Positions 1 through 11,410 are shown, numbered from the stretch's first letter. The stretch is DNA of 64,000 nt from Streptomyces sp. NRRL B-1140 (GCF_001280065.1 NZ_LGEA01000001.1:310001-374000); one strand, 5' to 3'. Notes: a model not told the origin generated them from the letters alone. A program made the numbers and translations.

Positions 1-2371
<2,371 letters not shown>

Positions 2372-2404
2372 GAGGGTGGCGGCTTGCGGTGCTCTCTCGG
2401 CAGA

Positions 2405-2422
2405 TATCTCGATGTCGAGATA
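2405..2422. promoter_or_regulatory. Perfect 18-bp palindrome, candidate TamR/MarR-family operator
   Basis: TATCTCGA-TG-TCGAGATA has perfect 8-bp arms around a 2-bp centre, a geometry typical of MarR/PecS-family operators. From memory, the MarR-family regulator TamR controls the aconitase gene sacA in S. coelicolor, so this is the natural candidate site. It lies 133 bp upstream of acnA and 134 bp upstream of the DUF4236 gene and could serve both. Confidence 0.55.
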
Positions 2423-2556
2423 ACTCTAGTACACGAGCGCCGGATGGTCATGCCCCGGCGCCCCTCGCACGGTCATGCGCCCACTTTTCCCGGGTATCCG
2501 AACGAGGTCCGCACACGACGGACCGGGTATCCACGCATGACGGAGAGGAGACAGGC

Positions 2557-2757
2557 ATGCCGCTCACGTTCCGCAAGAGTTTCCGGATCCTTCCGGGGGT
2601 GCGACTGAACATCAACAAGCGCTCCTGGTCGATCACCACCGGCGGCGGAAAGAACGGCCCCCGTTACACCCGCAGCAGTACAGGACGCCGCACGACCTCG
2701 ATGGATCTGCCCGGACCCTTCGGATGGCGGCGCACCACGAGGACACGTCGACACTGA
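2557..2757 (+). CDS. DUF4236 family small protein
   Basis: 66-residue protein opening MPLTFRKSFRILPGVRLNIN and continuing with a Gly-rich stretch. This matches the DUF4236 pattern (FRKSF..GPGVRLN...GG), usually a short N-terminal module of unknown function. The ATG at 2557 has an excellent ribosome binding site (GGAGAGGAG at 2542-2550). It is transcribed divergently from acnA and ends 84 bp before murA. The C-terminus is Arg/Thr-rich and basic. No function can be assigned. Confidence 0.75.
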   Translation: MPLTFRKSFRILPGVRLNINKRSWSITTGGGKNGPRYTRSSTGRRTTSMDLPGPFGWRRTTRTRRH

Positions 2758-2813
2758 GCGCGCCGGGCGGGGTTGACATCCCGTCACCCGTTCGGACCCC
2801 CCGGTCGGGCCGC

Positions 2814-2830
2814 ATCTCATATCTGAGATA
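2814..2830. promoter_or_regulatory. Overlapping palindromes just upstream of the XRE-MurA start
   Basis: ATCTCA-TATC-TGAGAT (2814-2829) overlaps the compact palindrome TATCTGAGATA (2820-2830), ending 11 bp before the ATG of the HTH-containing murA paralogue. No Shine-Dalgarno sequence is visible there. The position suits autoregulation by the encoded XRE domain, which is inference. Confidence 0.4.
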
Positions 2831-2841
2831 ACCTCAGCCTC

Positions 2842-4371
2842 ATGGCAGACGACTATCTCGAACGCATCGGCAAGCTCATCCGTGACGCCAGGCAGCACCG
2901 TGGCTGGACACAGTCGCAACTGGCCGAGGCGCTGGGCACCAGCCAGAGTGCCGTCAACCGGATCGAGCGCGGCAACCAGAACATCAGCCTTGAGATGATC
3001 GCGCGCATCGGGGAGGCCCTCGACAGCGAGATCGTGTCGCTCGGCTACGCCGGTCCGATGCACCTGCGGGTGGTCGGCGGGCGCCGGCTGTCCGGTGCCA
3101 TCGACGTGAAGACGAGCAAGAACGCGTGCGTGGCACTGCTGTGCGCCTCCCTGCTCAACGAGGGGCGCACGGTGCTGCGCCGCGTCGCCCGCATCGAGGA
3201 GGTGTACCGCCTCCTCGAGGTGCTGAGCTCCATCGGCGTGCGCACGCGGTGGATCAACGACGGCGTCGACCTGGAGATCGTGCCGCCGGCCGAGCTGAAC
3301 CTGGCGGCGATCGATGCGGACGCGGCCCGCCGCACCCGCTCCATCATCATGTTCCTCGGCCCGCTGCTGCACCGCGTGGACGCCTTCAAGCTGCCCTACG
3401 CCGGCGGCTGCGACCTCGGCACCCGCACGATCGAGCCGCACATGATCGCGCTGCGCCGCTTCGGCCTGGACATCGCCGCCACCGAGGGCCAGTACCACGC
3501 CCGGGTCGACCGCGCGGTCAGTCCGGACCGCCCGATCGTCCTGACCGAACGCGGCGACACGGTCACCGAGAACGCCCTGCTCGCGGCCGCCCGGCACGAC
3601 GGCACCACCGTCATCCGCAACGCCTCCTCCAACTACATGGTCCAGGACCTCTGCTTCTTCCTGGAGGCCCTCGGCGTCAAGGTCGACGGCATCGGCACGA
3701 CCACGCTCACCGTGCACGGCGTGCCCACCATCGACGTCGACGTCGACTACTCCCCCTCCGAGGACCCGGTCGAGGCGATGAGCCTGGTGGCCGCGGCCGT
3801 GGTGACGGAGTCGCAGCTGACGGTCCGGCGCGTGCCCATCGAGTTCCTGGAGATCGAGCTCGCGGTCCTGGAGGAGATGGGCCTCGACCACGACCGCACG
3901 CCCGAATACTTCGCCGACAACGGGCGCACCCGGCTGGTGGACCTCACCGTCCGGCCCTCCAAGCTGGAGGCGCCGATCGACAAGATCCACCCCATGCCGT
4001 TCCCGGGCCTGAACATCGACAACGTCCCGTTCTTCGCGGCCATCGCGGCGGTCGCCCAGGGCAAGACCCTCATCCACGACTGGGTCTACGACAACCGGGC
4101 GATCTACCTGACCGACCTCAACCGCCTCGGCGGCAGGCTCCAGCTCCTGGACCCCCACCGCGTCCTGGTCGAGGGCCCGACGCGCTGGCGCGCCGCCGAG
4201 ATGATGTGCCCGCCGGCCCTGCGCCCCGCGGTGGTCGTCCTGCTGGCGATGATGGCGGCCGAGGGCACGTCGGTGCTGCGCAACGTGTACGTCATCAACC
4301 GGGGTTACGAGGAGCTGGCGGAGCGGCTGAACTCGGTGGGGGCGCAGATCGAGACGTTTCGGGACATCTGA
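2842..4371 (+). CDS. murA2: UDP-GlcNAc 1-carboxyvinyltransferase paralogue with N-terminal XRE HTH domain
   Basis: 509 residues. Residues about 8-65 form an XRE/Cro-type helix-turn-helix (RGWTQSQLAEALGTSQSAV). From about residue 72 a complete EPSP-synthase-fold MurA domain follows. MurA transfers enolpyruvate from PEP to UDP-GlcNAc, the first committed step of peptidoglycan synthesis. The substrate-loop cysteine is kept (Cys190 in YAGGCDLGTRT, equivalent to E. coli Cys115), as is the N-terminal lysine motif (TSKNA). Streptomyces carry a second plain murA, so this is the paralogue known as SCO5998 in S. coelicolor (from memory). The start lacks an obvious ribosome binding site, and a palindrome covers the region where one would be expected. 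Confidence 0.93.
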   Translation: MADDYLERIGKLIRDARQHRGWTQSQLAEALGTSQSAVNRIERGNQNISLEMIARIGEALDSEIVSLGYAGPMHLRVVGGRRLSGAIDVKTSKNACVALLCASLLNEGRTVLRRVARIEEVYRLLEVLSSIGVRTRWINDGVDLEIVPPAELNLAAIDADAARRTRSIIMFLGPLLHRVDAFKLPYAGGCDLGTRTIEPHMIALRRFGLDIAATEGQYHARVDRAVSPDRPIVLTERGDTVTENALLAAARHDGTTVIRNASSNYMVQDLCFFLEALGVKVDGIGTTTLTVHGVPTIDVDVDYSPSEDPVEAMSLVAAAVVTESQLTVRRVPIEFLEIELAVLEEMGLDHDRTPEYFADNGRTRLVDLTVRPSKLEAPIDKIHPMPFPGLNIDNVPFFAAIAAVAQGKTLIHDWVYDNRAIYLTDLNRLGGRLQLLDPHRVLVEGPTRWRAAEMMCPPALRPAVVVLLAMMAAEGTSVLRNVYVINRGYEELAERLNSVGAQIETFRDI

Positions 4372-4411
4372 CGAGCGGATGCCGCCGACCCCCGTCCGGC
4401 CCGCTGGGGTG

Positions 4412-4705
4412 TCAAGCGACACGCGCCCCCTGGCGTTCCGCGTGGCGGGCGCGGCGCCGGGCACGGGGTTCCTCCAGGGTGCCGAGGGCCTCGAGCACGA
4501 GGCGGACACAGCACGAGAAGGCGGTCAGGAGCGCCGGCGCGAGGAACGCCCCGTCCCAGACGACCGTGGTCAGGATGAGGAGCGCCGCCCCCCATGCCGT
4601 CGCGGCGGCGGCCCCTGCCCGGCGGCGCATCGGGAACAGCAGCCACGGGACGACCGGGGCGAAGAAGAACATGGCGAAGCCTATGAGCAGTACTGCGGCG
4701 GCCAT
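4412..4705 (-). CDS. Small integral membrane protein
   Basis: 97 residues with two or three hydrophobic segments (about 3-24, 31-50 and 52-72) and a very basic C-terminal tail (RARRRARHAERQ). I do not recognise a family. ATG 4705 is preferred over the upstream ATG at 4795 because GAGGTG precedes it at normal spacing and the protein then starts directly with a membrane helix. It converges with murA2, 40 bp away, and may be the last gene of the exported-protein operon, although a 119-bp gap separates them. Confidence 0.6.
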   Translation of the reverse strand: MAAAVLLIGFAMFFFAPVVPWLLFPMRRRAGAAAATAWGAALLILTTVVWDGAFLAPALLTAFSCCVRLVLEALGTLEEPRARRRARHAERQGARVA

Positions 4706-4824
4706 GGCGGGCACCTCGCTCGTCTCTCGCAAGGAGGGGTGGCCCCCTGCCTCGGGGGCCACCGTCACTTTATCGAGCCTCTGCATGGACGCCATGGGCG
4801 ACCAGGCTCAGTCCTGTCGCGCGA

Positions 4825-7800
4825 CTACCGCGTGTACGGGGCGTCGGGCGTCTTGTCCGGCGCGTTGCAGAAGTGCGCCGTGTCCGGGTCGATGCCCGGG
4901 TTCGGGTCGGGCGCGTAGACCACGATGTCCCACGGGTTGCCGGAATGGCCGCCGGACATGGTGCAGTTCGCGTACGGGTCGTCCGTGCCCGGCGGGGAGG
5001 CCGGACCACTGAAGTGGTAGAAGTCGCCCGTCGTGATCGGCGCGCTGGAGCCGGTGAAGGCACCGCTCAGGTCGATGGCCTTGTCGTTGCGGTACAGGTA
5101 CTGGTTCGGCATGTAGCTGGAGCGCAGGATCGAGGCACCGCTGACCTGCTTGAGGGTGCCGTCGGCACAGCTCTTGAAGTCCAGCTCCTGCCAGATCGGC
5201 GGGGCCTCGCCGAAGATCGACCCGGTGACGCCCGGCTTGAAGAACATGTTCCGGATCTCCTGGGACATCAGCGCCATGGGATTGTCGGACGAGCCGGTGT
5301 CGCTCGAGACCCGGTTCACCCAGTCCTGCACGCTGTCGGTGAGCCCCTTGTCCGCCAGGGCGCTGCGATAGCCGATCGAGCCGCCCGCGGTGTGCATCAC
5401 CGCGACACAGGTGCCGCCGGCGTCCGTGACCACGTTGTCGTCGTTGTCGGTGATCACGGGCTTCACGCCGATCGACTTGTACGCGCGTCCGGGCAGGATG
5501 CCGTTGCTGTCGGTCGCGGTGGTGGTCGTCCTTCCGTCGTGGACGTTCAGGTTCGTCGTGGTGTAGTCCAGGTCCGGCGGTGTGATGCCGTAGTCCGTCT
5601 GGAGCGCGGCGAAGAACTCCCGCACGAAGTCCGGGATGTGTGTGTCGGCGGTGCGGTCGTCGTAGGACACGCTCTCGCTGCCCTGGATGATCTTCCCGTC
5701 GTCGGTCTTCACGTACGAGACGGTGGCCTTGTTGTACATCTTGTACGCGCCGTCGTCCGTGCCGAACCAGTCCGGTCTGCTGTCGGACGTGGGCCGCTTG
5801 GTGTACGGGTTGGCGAAGTGCATCCAGGCGGGGACGCTGGAGCCGTCGGGGTGATCGGTGGTGCTGGTGCCGGCCTGTGTCACCTCGTCGTGCCACCGCT
5901 GGGCGGCGGCCTTGGTCTCCGGCTTGACGCAGGTCGGGGAGCCCACCGTGTCGATGCAGGTAGGCAGGGCGATGATCTTCCCCGAGACGTCCAGCGCCCA
6001 GTCGTGCAGGGCCTGACGCGACTTCAGCGGGGTGTTGAAGAGGCTCGACTCGGGGCGGACGTCGATGTTCTGGTCCTCGTCGAAGAACGCGTCCGCCTCG
6101 ACGGTGTCCGAGACGTACGAGCCCTGCACCGGCTGGAAGGCGACGGCGCCGTAGGCGACGTCCTGGTCGGCGTTCCCGTCGTCGGCGTAGTTCACCAGCG
6201 TCACGCTGGGGGTGCCGGTGAATTTGTACGCGCCGAGCGACACCCACGTGTTGCTGTTGTCGTCCTGGTCGACGACCACGTCGCGGGTGCCGCCCGCCAC
6301 GCCGGAGACGCTGTAATGCGCCTGCTTCGTCTGCGCCCCGGTGTCCGGTACGTGCACGTAGACCTTGGCGAGGTCGAAGGTGCCGTCGGGGATCCACGTG
6401 CCGCGGATCGTCATCGGGCCGGAGGTCGTACCGCCCAGATGGGCGTCGTTGCGGGTGTGCGTGTACCAGAAGTGGCCGCCGTAGCCGCCGCCGATCTGGT
6501 GCAGGTCCGCCTTGGCCTCGTAGTGCTGGTCGGCGTCCGCGTAGAACGTGAAGCGGAAGGTGCCGGCGGACTGTATCGCGCCGCAGTCGCTCCAGGTCGG
6601 TGTGCCGTCGGGTACGGAGGCGACGACGGTGGAGCCGGACGGGGCGCCGCTGCACACGGGGGTGCCGTTCTTGAGACGGTAGCCGCGGCCCGGCTCGGAG
6701 ATCAGCGTCTGGTACTTGATGTTCTCGTTGCCGCAGGTGGTGGCGCAGTCGTCCTTCCAGGTCGCGTTCGACTGGTTCCACCAGTACTGCGCGTAGCAGG
6801 CGGCATCCGGGCAGTCCGGCGGGCTGGCCGGGTCGCAGCCGTTGTGGACGTTGCAGAAGGTGCTTTTGGGCGGGGAGACCAGGGAGCGCTGGACGTCGTT
6901 GATCCACCAGGCGGGGCGGAAGCCCGCCGAGGAGAAGCCTGCCTCGCCCGCCCAGTCCTGGCGGCCCGAGGTGGCGTAGGAGAAGCCGGTGTCTATGGAC
7001 CAGGCGGCCCAGCCCATCACCTTCTCCTCGTACGGCCAGTCCTGCGGATGTGCCGCGTCGTGGTTGGCGTCCGGGTCGACCGTCGTGTCCATGAACGGTT
7101 TGTCGTTCTTGTACACCGGGTTGGCGGGGTTGTTGTACCAGCCGAGACCCCAGGGGGTGCCGGGAGCGCCGGGGGCGTTGAAGCCCAGGTTGTAGTTCCA
7201 GGCGGCGGTGAACCAGTTCTCCACCTTGGCCGGGTCGTCGTTGTTGACGGTGACCGTCTGGCCGGCGGTGTGCACCTCGTTCCACTTGTCGGCGAGGATC
7301 TTCATCGACGCTGCGATGTTGCTCGCGTAGTCGACGGCGACGATCTTCTGCTTCCCCGGGGACAGAGATGTCTCGTTGTCCTTCTCGTGCCCGGCCATCC
7401 GCATGCCGTCGGTGACCTGGCCCACTCCGTAGCCGCAGTCGGACTTGTCCCAGTGGATCTTCCAGTAGTCGGCGAGCGTGCCGCCGCTCTGGTGGCCGTA
7501 GTAGCCGTCCACAGCCGCCAGCGGGCTGCCCATCTGGCCGGGGATGGCGCCGGACTCGGCCTGCCACAGGTTCGACTCCTGCGCCAGGATGCCGAGCATG
7601 ACGTTGACCGGGATCCGGGCACCGGCGGCGCCGTTCAGCGTCGGCTTCGGGAAGAGGCCCTGCGGGTCGACCGTCCCCAGGCCCGCCTGGTCGCGGTAGC
7701 CGCCCTGCCGGATGTAACCGGAGGTCAGATCACCGCGCACGGCCATGTCCACGGCCCACTCGACCTGGTTCGGCGTCGGCTGCAGCGCCTGTGCACCCAC

Positions 7801-9279
7801 ATCGTTGCGGGAGACCGAGCACCAGCGGTCCGGGTCGGTCGGGTCGTGTGCCGGGTCGGTGGCCGTCGTCGTGGTGGCGAGCGCCGTGCGCTCCAACTGT
7901 GTCTGCAGGCCCGCCGGTGCGTTCTCCGTGACCGGCTTGCTGCCCGTGCCCAGGGCGGGCGAGGGCTTCTCGGTGCCCGCGGCGGCCTGCGGCGCCACCT
8001 TCTGGGTCACCGCGGTGCCCGTGGTGGCGGCGGTGGCGGTGATGGTGGTCGGCTCCGTCTTCGCCAGCGTCTTCGGCGAAACGGCCGGCGTGTCCGTGCC
8101 CGGCGCCGCCTTGTTCTGTCCGGCCTTGGTGAAACCTCGTCCGGCCTTCTGGATGCGGTCGAGCCCCGCCTTCATGCCGGGGGTGAGGACCGGGTCGACG
8201 GCGAGTCGGCCCTGCGTGGACACATCGGTGCCGGCCGGCACATCGAGCCGGGTGATGCCCGTGCCCCGGGTGTGCACGGCACCGGACAGCCTGCCCGTCA
8301 GATACGCCTTGCCGGGCCCGCCTGCGGCCAGGTCGAGTGCACCGGGCCTGCCGGAGGCCACCGTGGCCGCCTTGCCGTGACCGCGCCAGATCTTCGCCGT
8401 GTGCTTCTTCGTGCCGCGTTCGACGAAGGCGATCCTCCTGCCGTCCGCGTCCAGCGGCCGGATGTCGAAGGCGACCGCGTCCGCGGACGTCACCTTCGTC
8501 GTCCTGCCCGACGTGCTCTTGCCCGTGTCGCCGAGGCGGACCAGGTTGCGGCCCAGTGCGCCGACGGCCCCGCCGGTGACCGGCGCGGCCGAGGTGACCT
8601 CGCCCTTCACCGACGCCTGGGTCAGCTGCCTGCCCGCCGTGTCCACGGTGACCACGCGGCTCTTCGTCCTGGCCGGGTCGTTCATGTCCCGGTAGGTGGT
8701 GAACGCCGCCGTGTGCGCTGAGGTGTTGCACGTGGGGTCGAAGTAGGCGAGCGACGCGGTGAAGCCGAGTTTGGTGACCGAGCCCGTGCTGGTGTTGACG
8801 ACGGCCGTGAAGGCTCCGCCCTGGAACAGGTCGGGTTTGTTCGTGAACGTACGCGGCGCGTAGACGACGGCAGCGTGGTCACGGTCCATCAGGCACTGGT
8901 TGCCGATCCAGGAATCGGCCGGCAGGCCCGGCTCTGCCAGGATCGCCGCGGTCTTCCACGCGTACGCGTTCTTCGAGTCGGCGACCAGGATGTGCAGGCC
9001 GTCCGCGTCCGCGGCGGCCGTCACCGCCCGGTCCCGGGAAGTGTTCCACCCCTTGCCGAGCTTCTTGCCCGGATCCTTGATCCGGCCGGAGGACAACGCG
9101 GGCGCGGAATCCTTGGAAGAAGGGATATCCGACCAGAGGTTGTGACCGGACTTCGTTTTCGCGCCGGCTGCGCCGCCCGGCGTGCCGAATGCGGGGGCCG
9201 AGCTCAGCAGGCCACTTCCCAACGCGGTGCACGCCGCTATGACGATCAAAGGTCTGTGAATTCTTCGTCGAGGTCTCAA
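4825..9279 (-). CDS. Giant secreted protein with lytic-transglycosylase-like and golvesin-like domains
   Basis: 1484 residues. The N-terminus is a typical Sec signal (RRRIHRPLIVIAACTALGSG, cleavage near PAFG). Residues about 80-400 look like beta-propeller-type repeats; about 400-490 is a Thr/Ala/Pro linker. A lysozyme-like core follows: NVMLGILAQESNLWQ carries a plausible catalytic Glu, and GYGVGQVTDGM resembles the SLT motif. Residues about 960-1090 resemble a golvesin C-terminal-like beta-sandwich (VYVHVPDTGAQT, WVSLGAYKF, DVAYGAVAF). Many Cys pairs suggest disulfides. The predicted start is TTG 9279 behind GGGGA; no ATG or GTG precedes the signal peptide. It is the last gene of a four-gene exported operon. 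The likely role is wall-associated, but the substrate is unknown. Confidence 0.8.
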   Translation of the reverse strand: MRPRRRIHRPLIVIAACTALGSGLLSSAPAFGTPGGAAGAKTKSGHNLWSDIPSSKDSAPALSSGRIKDPGKKLGKGWNTSRDRAVTAAADADGLHILVADSKNAYAWKTAAILAEPGLPADSWIGNQCLMDRDHAAVVYAPRTFTNKPDLFQGGAFTAVVNTSTGSVTKLGFTASLAYFDPTCNTSAHTAAFTTYRDMNDPARTKSRVVTVDTAGRQLTQASVKGEVTSAAPVTGGAVGALGRNLVRLGDTGKSTSGRTTKVTSADAVAFDIRPLDADGRRIAFVERGTKKHTAKIWRGHGKAATVASGRPGALDLAAGGPGKAYLTGRLSGAVHTRGTGITRLDVPAGTDVSTQGRLAVDPVLTPGMKAGLDRIQKAGRGFTKAGQNKAAPGTDTPAVSPKTLAKTEPTTITATAATTGTAVTQKVAPQAAAGTEKPSPALGTGSKPVTENAPAGLQTQLERTALATTTTATDPAHDPTDPDRWCSVSRNDVGAQALQPTPNQVEWAVDMAVRGDLTSGYIRQGGYRDQAGLGTVDPQGLFPKPTLNGAAGARIPVNVMLGILAQESNLWQAESGAIPGQMGSPLAAVDGYYGHQSGGTLADYWKIHWDKSDCGYGVGQVTDGMRMAGHEKDNETSLSPGKQKIVAVDYASNIAASMKILADKWNEVHTAGQTVTVNNDDPAKVENWFTAAWNYNLGFNAPGAPGTPWGLGWYNNPANPVYKNDKPFMDTTVDPDANHDAAHPQDWPYEEKVMGWAAWSIDTGFSYATSGRQDWAGEAGFSSAGFRPAWWINDVQRSLVSPPKSTFCNVHNGCDPASPPDCPDAACYAQYWWNQSNATWKDDCATTCGNENIKYQTLISEPGRGYRLKNGTPVCSGAPSGSTVVASVPDGTPTWSDCGAIQSAGTFRFTFYADADQHYEAKADLHQIGGGYGGHFWYTHTRNDAHLGGTTSGPMTIRGTWIPDGTFDLAKVYVHVPDTGAQTKQAHYSVSGVAGGTRDVVVDQDDNSNTWVSLGAYKFTGTPSVTLVNYADDGNADQDVAYGAVAFQPVQGSYVSDTVEADAFFDEDQNIDVRPESSLFNTPLKSRQALHDWALDVSGKIIALPTCIDTVGSPTCVKPETKAAAQRWHDEVTQAGTSTTDHPDGSSVPAWMHFANPYTKRPTSDSRPDWFGTDDGAYKMYNKATVSYVKTDDGKIIQGSESVSYDDRTADTHIPDFVREFFAALQTDYGITPPDLDYTTTNLNVHDGRTTTTATDSNGILPGRAYKSIGVKPVITDNDDNVVTDAGGTCVAVMHTAGGSIGYRSALADKGLTDSVQDWVNRVSSDTGSSDNPMALMSQEIRNMFFKPGVTGSIFGEAPPIWQELDFKSCADGTLKQVSGASILRSSYMPNQYLYRNDKAIDLSGAFTGSSAPITTGDFYHFSGPASPPGTDDPYANCTMSGGHSGNPWDIVVYAPDPNPGIDPDTAHFCNAPDKTPDAPYTR

Positions 9280-9383
9280 GACGCAAATCCCCTGCTTTCC
9301 CGGTTCTTATGTGAGTGGGGACGGCCGGCTCGCCCACGCGCAGCACTCGACCGACGACCCCGGTCGGGCGTCCCGCCGGCTTC

Positions 9384-9863
9384 CTACTTCCGATCGACGA
9401 CGGGAGTGAACTCATCGACGTAGATCTTCGGTACCTGCGGAACCGGACCCATGTCTTTCGAGCCGATCAGCGCGTCATCCCGCCCGGTTTTTCCCGGAGG
9501 AACGTCCTGAAGCCAGAACCGGTTGTACGCGGTCCAGCCCGCACCGTCGGCAATGCTGATCTGGACCGAGTACGTCGCACGCCGCTCGTAGGTGTTGGCC
9601 ACCTCGATCTCGGTACGCACACCGCTGTTCTCCGGTGTGGCGCGCACGGTCAGATCTCCGTACACCAGGACACGCGTACGGCCTTCGGAGTGCACCGACG
9701 GAACAGGCGAGGGACGTGCCTGCGGACTGCTCCGCTCAGCGCCCGGAGTCACCGGCCGCCGCGACACGGGGGCCTTGTCGGCGGCGCCGTCCGTACATCC
9801 GGTGGCCAGCAGGCATGCCGCTGTCAGGTACAGAGCCCGGGTCAGCCACGGTCCGGGCGCCAC
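9384..9863 (-). CDS. Putative lipoprotein, function unknown
   Basis: 159 residues. A hydrophobic leader ends in LLATGC, an acceptable lipobox, so Cys is probably lipidated. A Pro/Ser-rich linker follows, then a beta-rich domain (TRVLVYGDLTVRATPENSG, VEVANTYERRATYSVQI-like strands) reminiscent of small extracytoplasmic Ig-like modules. GTG 9863 is chosen because it lies 11 bp after the stop of the preceding lipoprotein gene, with GGTGAG upstream; the open frame extends further only as overlap. It belongs to the same minus-strand operon as the flanking exported proteins. Confidence 0.65.
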   Translation of the reverse strand: MAPGPWLTRALYLTAACLLATGCTDGAADKAPVSRRPVTPGAERSSPQARPSPVPSVHSEGRTRVLVYGDLTVRATPENSGVRTEIEVANTYERRATYSVQISIADGAGWTAYNRFWLQDVPPGKTGRDDALIGSKDMGPVPQVPKIYVDEFTPVVDRK

Positions 9864-9874
9864 TGCACCGGCTC

Positions 9875-10882
9875 TCACCGGGCGGAATCCGCCATCTGCT
9901 TGCTCGCGGCGGCGACTTCCCTGTCGTGCTGCTCCTTGATGCCGGTCAGCCGGCTCTTGTTGTCGGTGATCTGCTTGTTCTGGATGGCCGACTCCACGCC
10001 GAACCAGATCTTCACCAGGTCCGTCTGCGTCTTGCAGTCGATGTCGTCGACCGCCAGCGCGATGGACTCCTGCGTCGGTTTCCCGTCGTCGGTGACCCCT
10101 TGGTCCATGGCCTTGTAAGGGTCGGCGAGCCCTGAGTGCCCCTTGCCGTCCATGCATGAGGACCAGGCGGCGACGGCCTTGACGACCTTGTCGTCCTTCA
10201 GGGACTGTTCCAGGCTGTCACCGGCGAGCTGCGCCACGAAGGTCGGGTCGGCTCCCTGCACGCCGAGCTGCTCCTTGGACCATCCGACGCAGCCGCCCGT
10301 CTTCAGCCTCTTCCCGTTGTACTCCGCCCGAGCCGGCTTCGTGCCCTGGTTCGGCGCGGCGACCGGCTCTCCCGCCTTGACCGTGTGCGGCGGTTCGGGC
10401 TTGGTGTGGCCGGTCAGGACCTCGACCTCGGCATCGGACAGATCACGCATGGGCTGCGTGGTGTGCTCCTGCAGCGCCGGGGGGAGCTCGTAGCCGTACT
10501 TCTCGGCATCGGCCCGGTCGGTGATGCCGTAACGGCGTTCGATGTTGGCATCGTTGTCGCTGGGGGGCGGGTTGGCGCCTGCTCGCGGCAGCGTCAGGTC
10601 GATGCCGTAGTCCTTCATACAGGACTGCTGAAGATCATCGGCGGCCTGCTCCACGGCGACCTGGTCCTCGTAGGAGTCCATGTACGCCTCCAGCGGGAGG
10701 GTCAGACCTTTCGTCAGGCCACGGGTGGGAACCTTTTCGGGCCAGTTCTCCTTGTTCACGATCGGTCTGCCGTCAGCCGTGTTCTGCGTGGTGTGCGCAC
10801 TCGTGACGGCGGAGCAGGCGCTGACCAGGAGAGCTGAAGCGGCCAGGGCTACGGCGGTGGCGGTCCGCTTGGTGTTCTGCAC
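9875..10882 (-). CDS. Putative lipoprotein, function unknown
   Basis: 335 residues. The signal peptide ends with the lipobox LLVSAC, so this is a predicted lipoprotein. The mature part is hydrophilic, helix-rich and contains four cysteines (in QQSCMKDYG, TGGCVGW, SSCMDGKG and DIDCKTQ) that probably form two disulfides. This pattern is common among Streptomyces lipoproteins of unknown role. The GTG start at 10882 has AAGGA 6-8 nt upstream and lies 12 bp after the stop of the I36-like gene, so it is almost certainly co-transcribed with it. Confidence 0.8.
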   Translation of the reverse strand: MQNTKRTATAVALAASALLVSACSAVTSAHTTQNTADGRPIVNKENWPEKVPTRGLTKGLTLPLEAYMDSYEDQVAVEQAADDLQQSCMKDYGIDLTLPRAGANPPPSDNDANIERRYGITDRADAEKYGYELPPALQEHTTQPMRDLSDAEVEVLTGHTKPEPPHTVKAGEPVAAPNQGTKPARAEYNGKRLKTGGCVGWSKEQLGVQGADPTFVAQLAGDSLEQSLKDDKVVKAVAAWSSCMDGKGHSGLADPYKAMDQGVTDDGKPTQESIALAVDDIDCKTQTDLVKIWFGVESAIQNKQITDNKSRLTGIKEQHDREVAAASKQMADSAR

Positions 10883-10894
10883 GGAAGTTCCTTC

Positions 10895-11410
10895 TTACGC
10901 GAAGTGGGAGGAGGCGTTGTTGTTCTTCAGGGCGGAGATCAGGTCGGTGATGTTGCAGTCTCCGTAAGGCCCGTTCTTCGCGAAGTACTGAGAGGTGCCG
11001 CCGTAGCCGGAGTTGTAGTAGACGCGGTAGTTGTCGTCTTCGGCGCAGTTCTGAACGGACGCCGCGTTGTTCTTCATGTACTGGCCGTTTCCATAGCCGC
11101 CGTTGCCGAAGACGTACCGGTAGGTCGACAGCGACGAACCCTCGTACTGGCTTGTGCCCCAGTGGTCGGACACGTTGCCGTAGAACGTCGTGAACGCCGA
11201 CTTGTAGTAGCCGTCCTGGATGGCGATGTCCTTCGAGTTGTAGAACAGCCACAAATCACCGTACGAGCAGGTGATCCACGGAACGTCGCAGTTGTCGGTG
11301 ACGTTGTAGGTGGCCGCCTGGGCGGGTGCGGCGCCGAACAAGAGCGACGCACCCGCGGCAAGGACCGTTCCAGCCGCAGCCAGCTTGCTGCGGGCAGATT
11401 TGACTGTCAT
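10895..11410 (-). CDS. Secreted I36 (peptidase inhibitor)-like small protein
   Basis: 171 residues with a Sec signal ending AQAA. The mature protein has two crystallin/I36-like motifs: CSYGDLWLFYN and, later, YRVYYNSGYGG preceded by KNNAASVQN. These are hallmarks of Streptomyces peptidase inhibitor family I36 (SMI-like) proteins, which bind metalloproteases or act as wall-associated proteins. Four Cys residues suggest disulfides. ATG 11410 follows GGAGGGG. It is the first gene of the four-gene exported operon, and the TAA stop overlaps the region holding the next gene's ribosome binding site. Whether it really inhibits a protease is not shown. Confidence 0.75.
   Translation of the reverse strand: MTVKSARSKLAAAGTVLAAGASLLFGAAPAQAATYNVTDNCDVPWITCSYGDLWLFYNSKDIAIQDGYYKSAFTTFYGNVSDHWGTSQYEGSSLSTYRYVFGNGGYGNGQYMKNNAASVQNCAEDDNYRVYYNSGYGGTSQYFAKNGPYGDCNITDLISALKNNNASSHFA

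Noticed and set aside
2773..2778. TTGACA as -35 box of murA2
   Set aside because: No -10-like hexamer at 16-19 bp spacing; the region downstream is pure G/C.
4873..8721. Very long open frame on the plus strand opposite the giant secreted protein
   Set aside because: Translation is Val/Arg/Gly/Asp-rich with no domain or start site; it is the usual antisense artefact of high third-position GC. The minus-strand frame has a signal peptide and recognisable domains.
9864..10157. N-terminal extension of the second lipoprotein to 10157
   Set aside because: It would overlap the preceding lipoprotein gene by almost 300 bp and would bury the lipobox; GTG 9863 gives a proper signal peptide.
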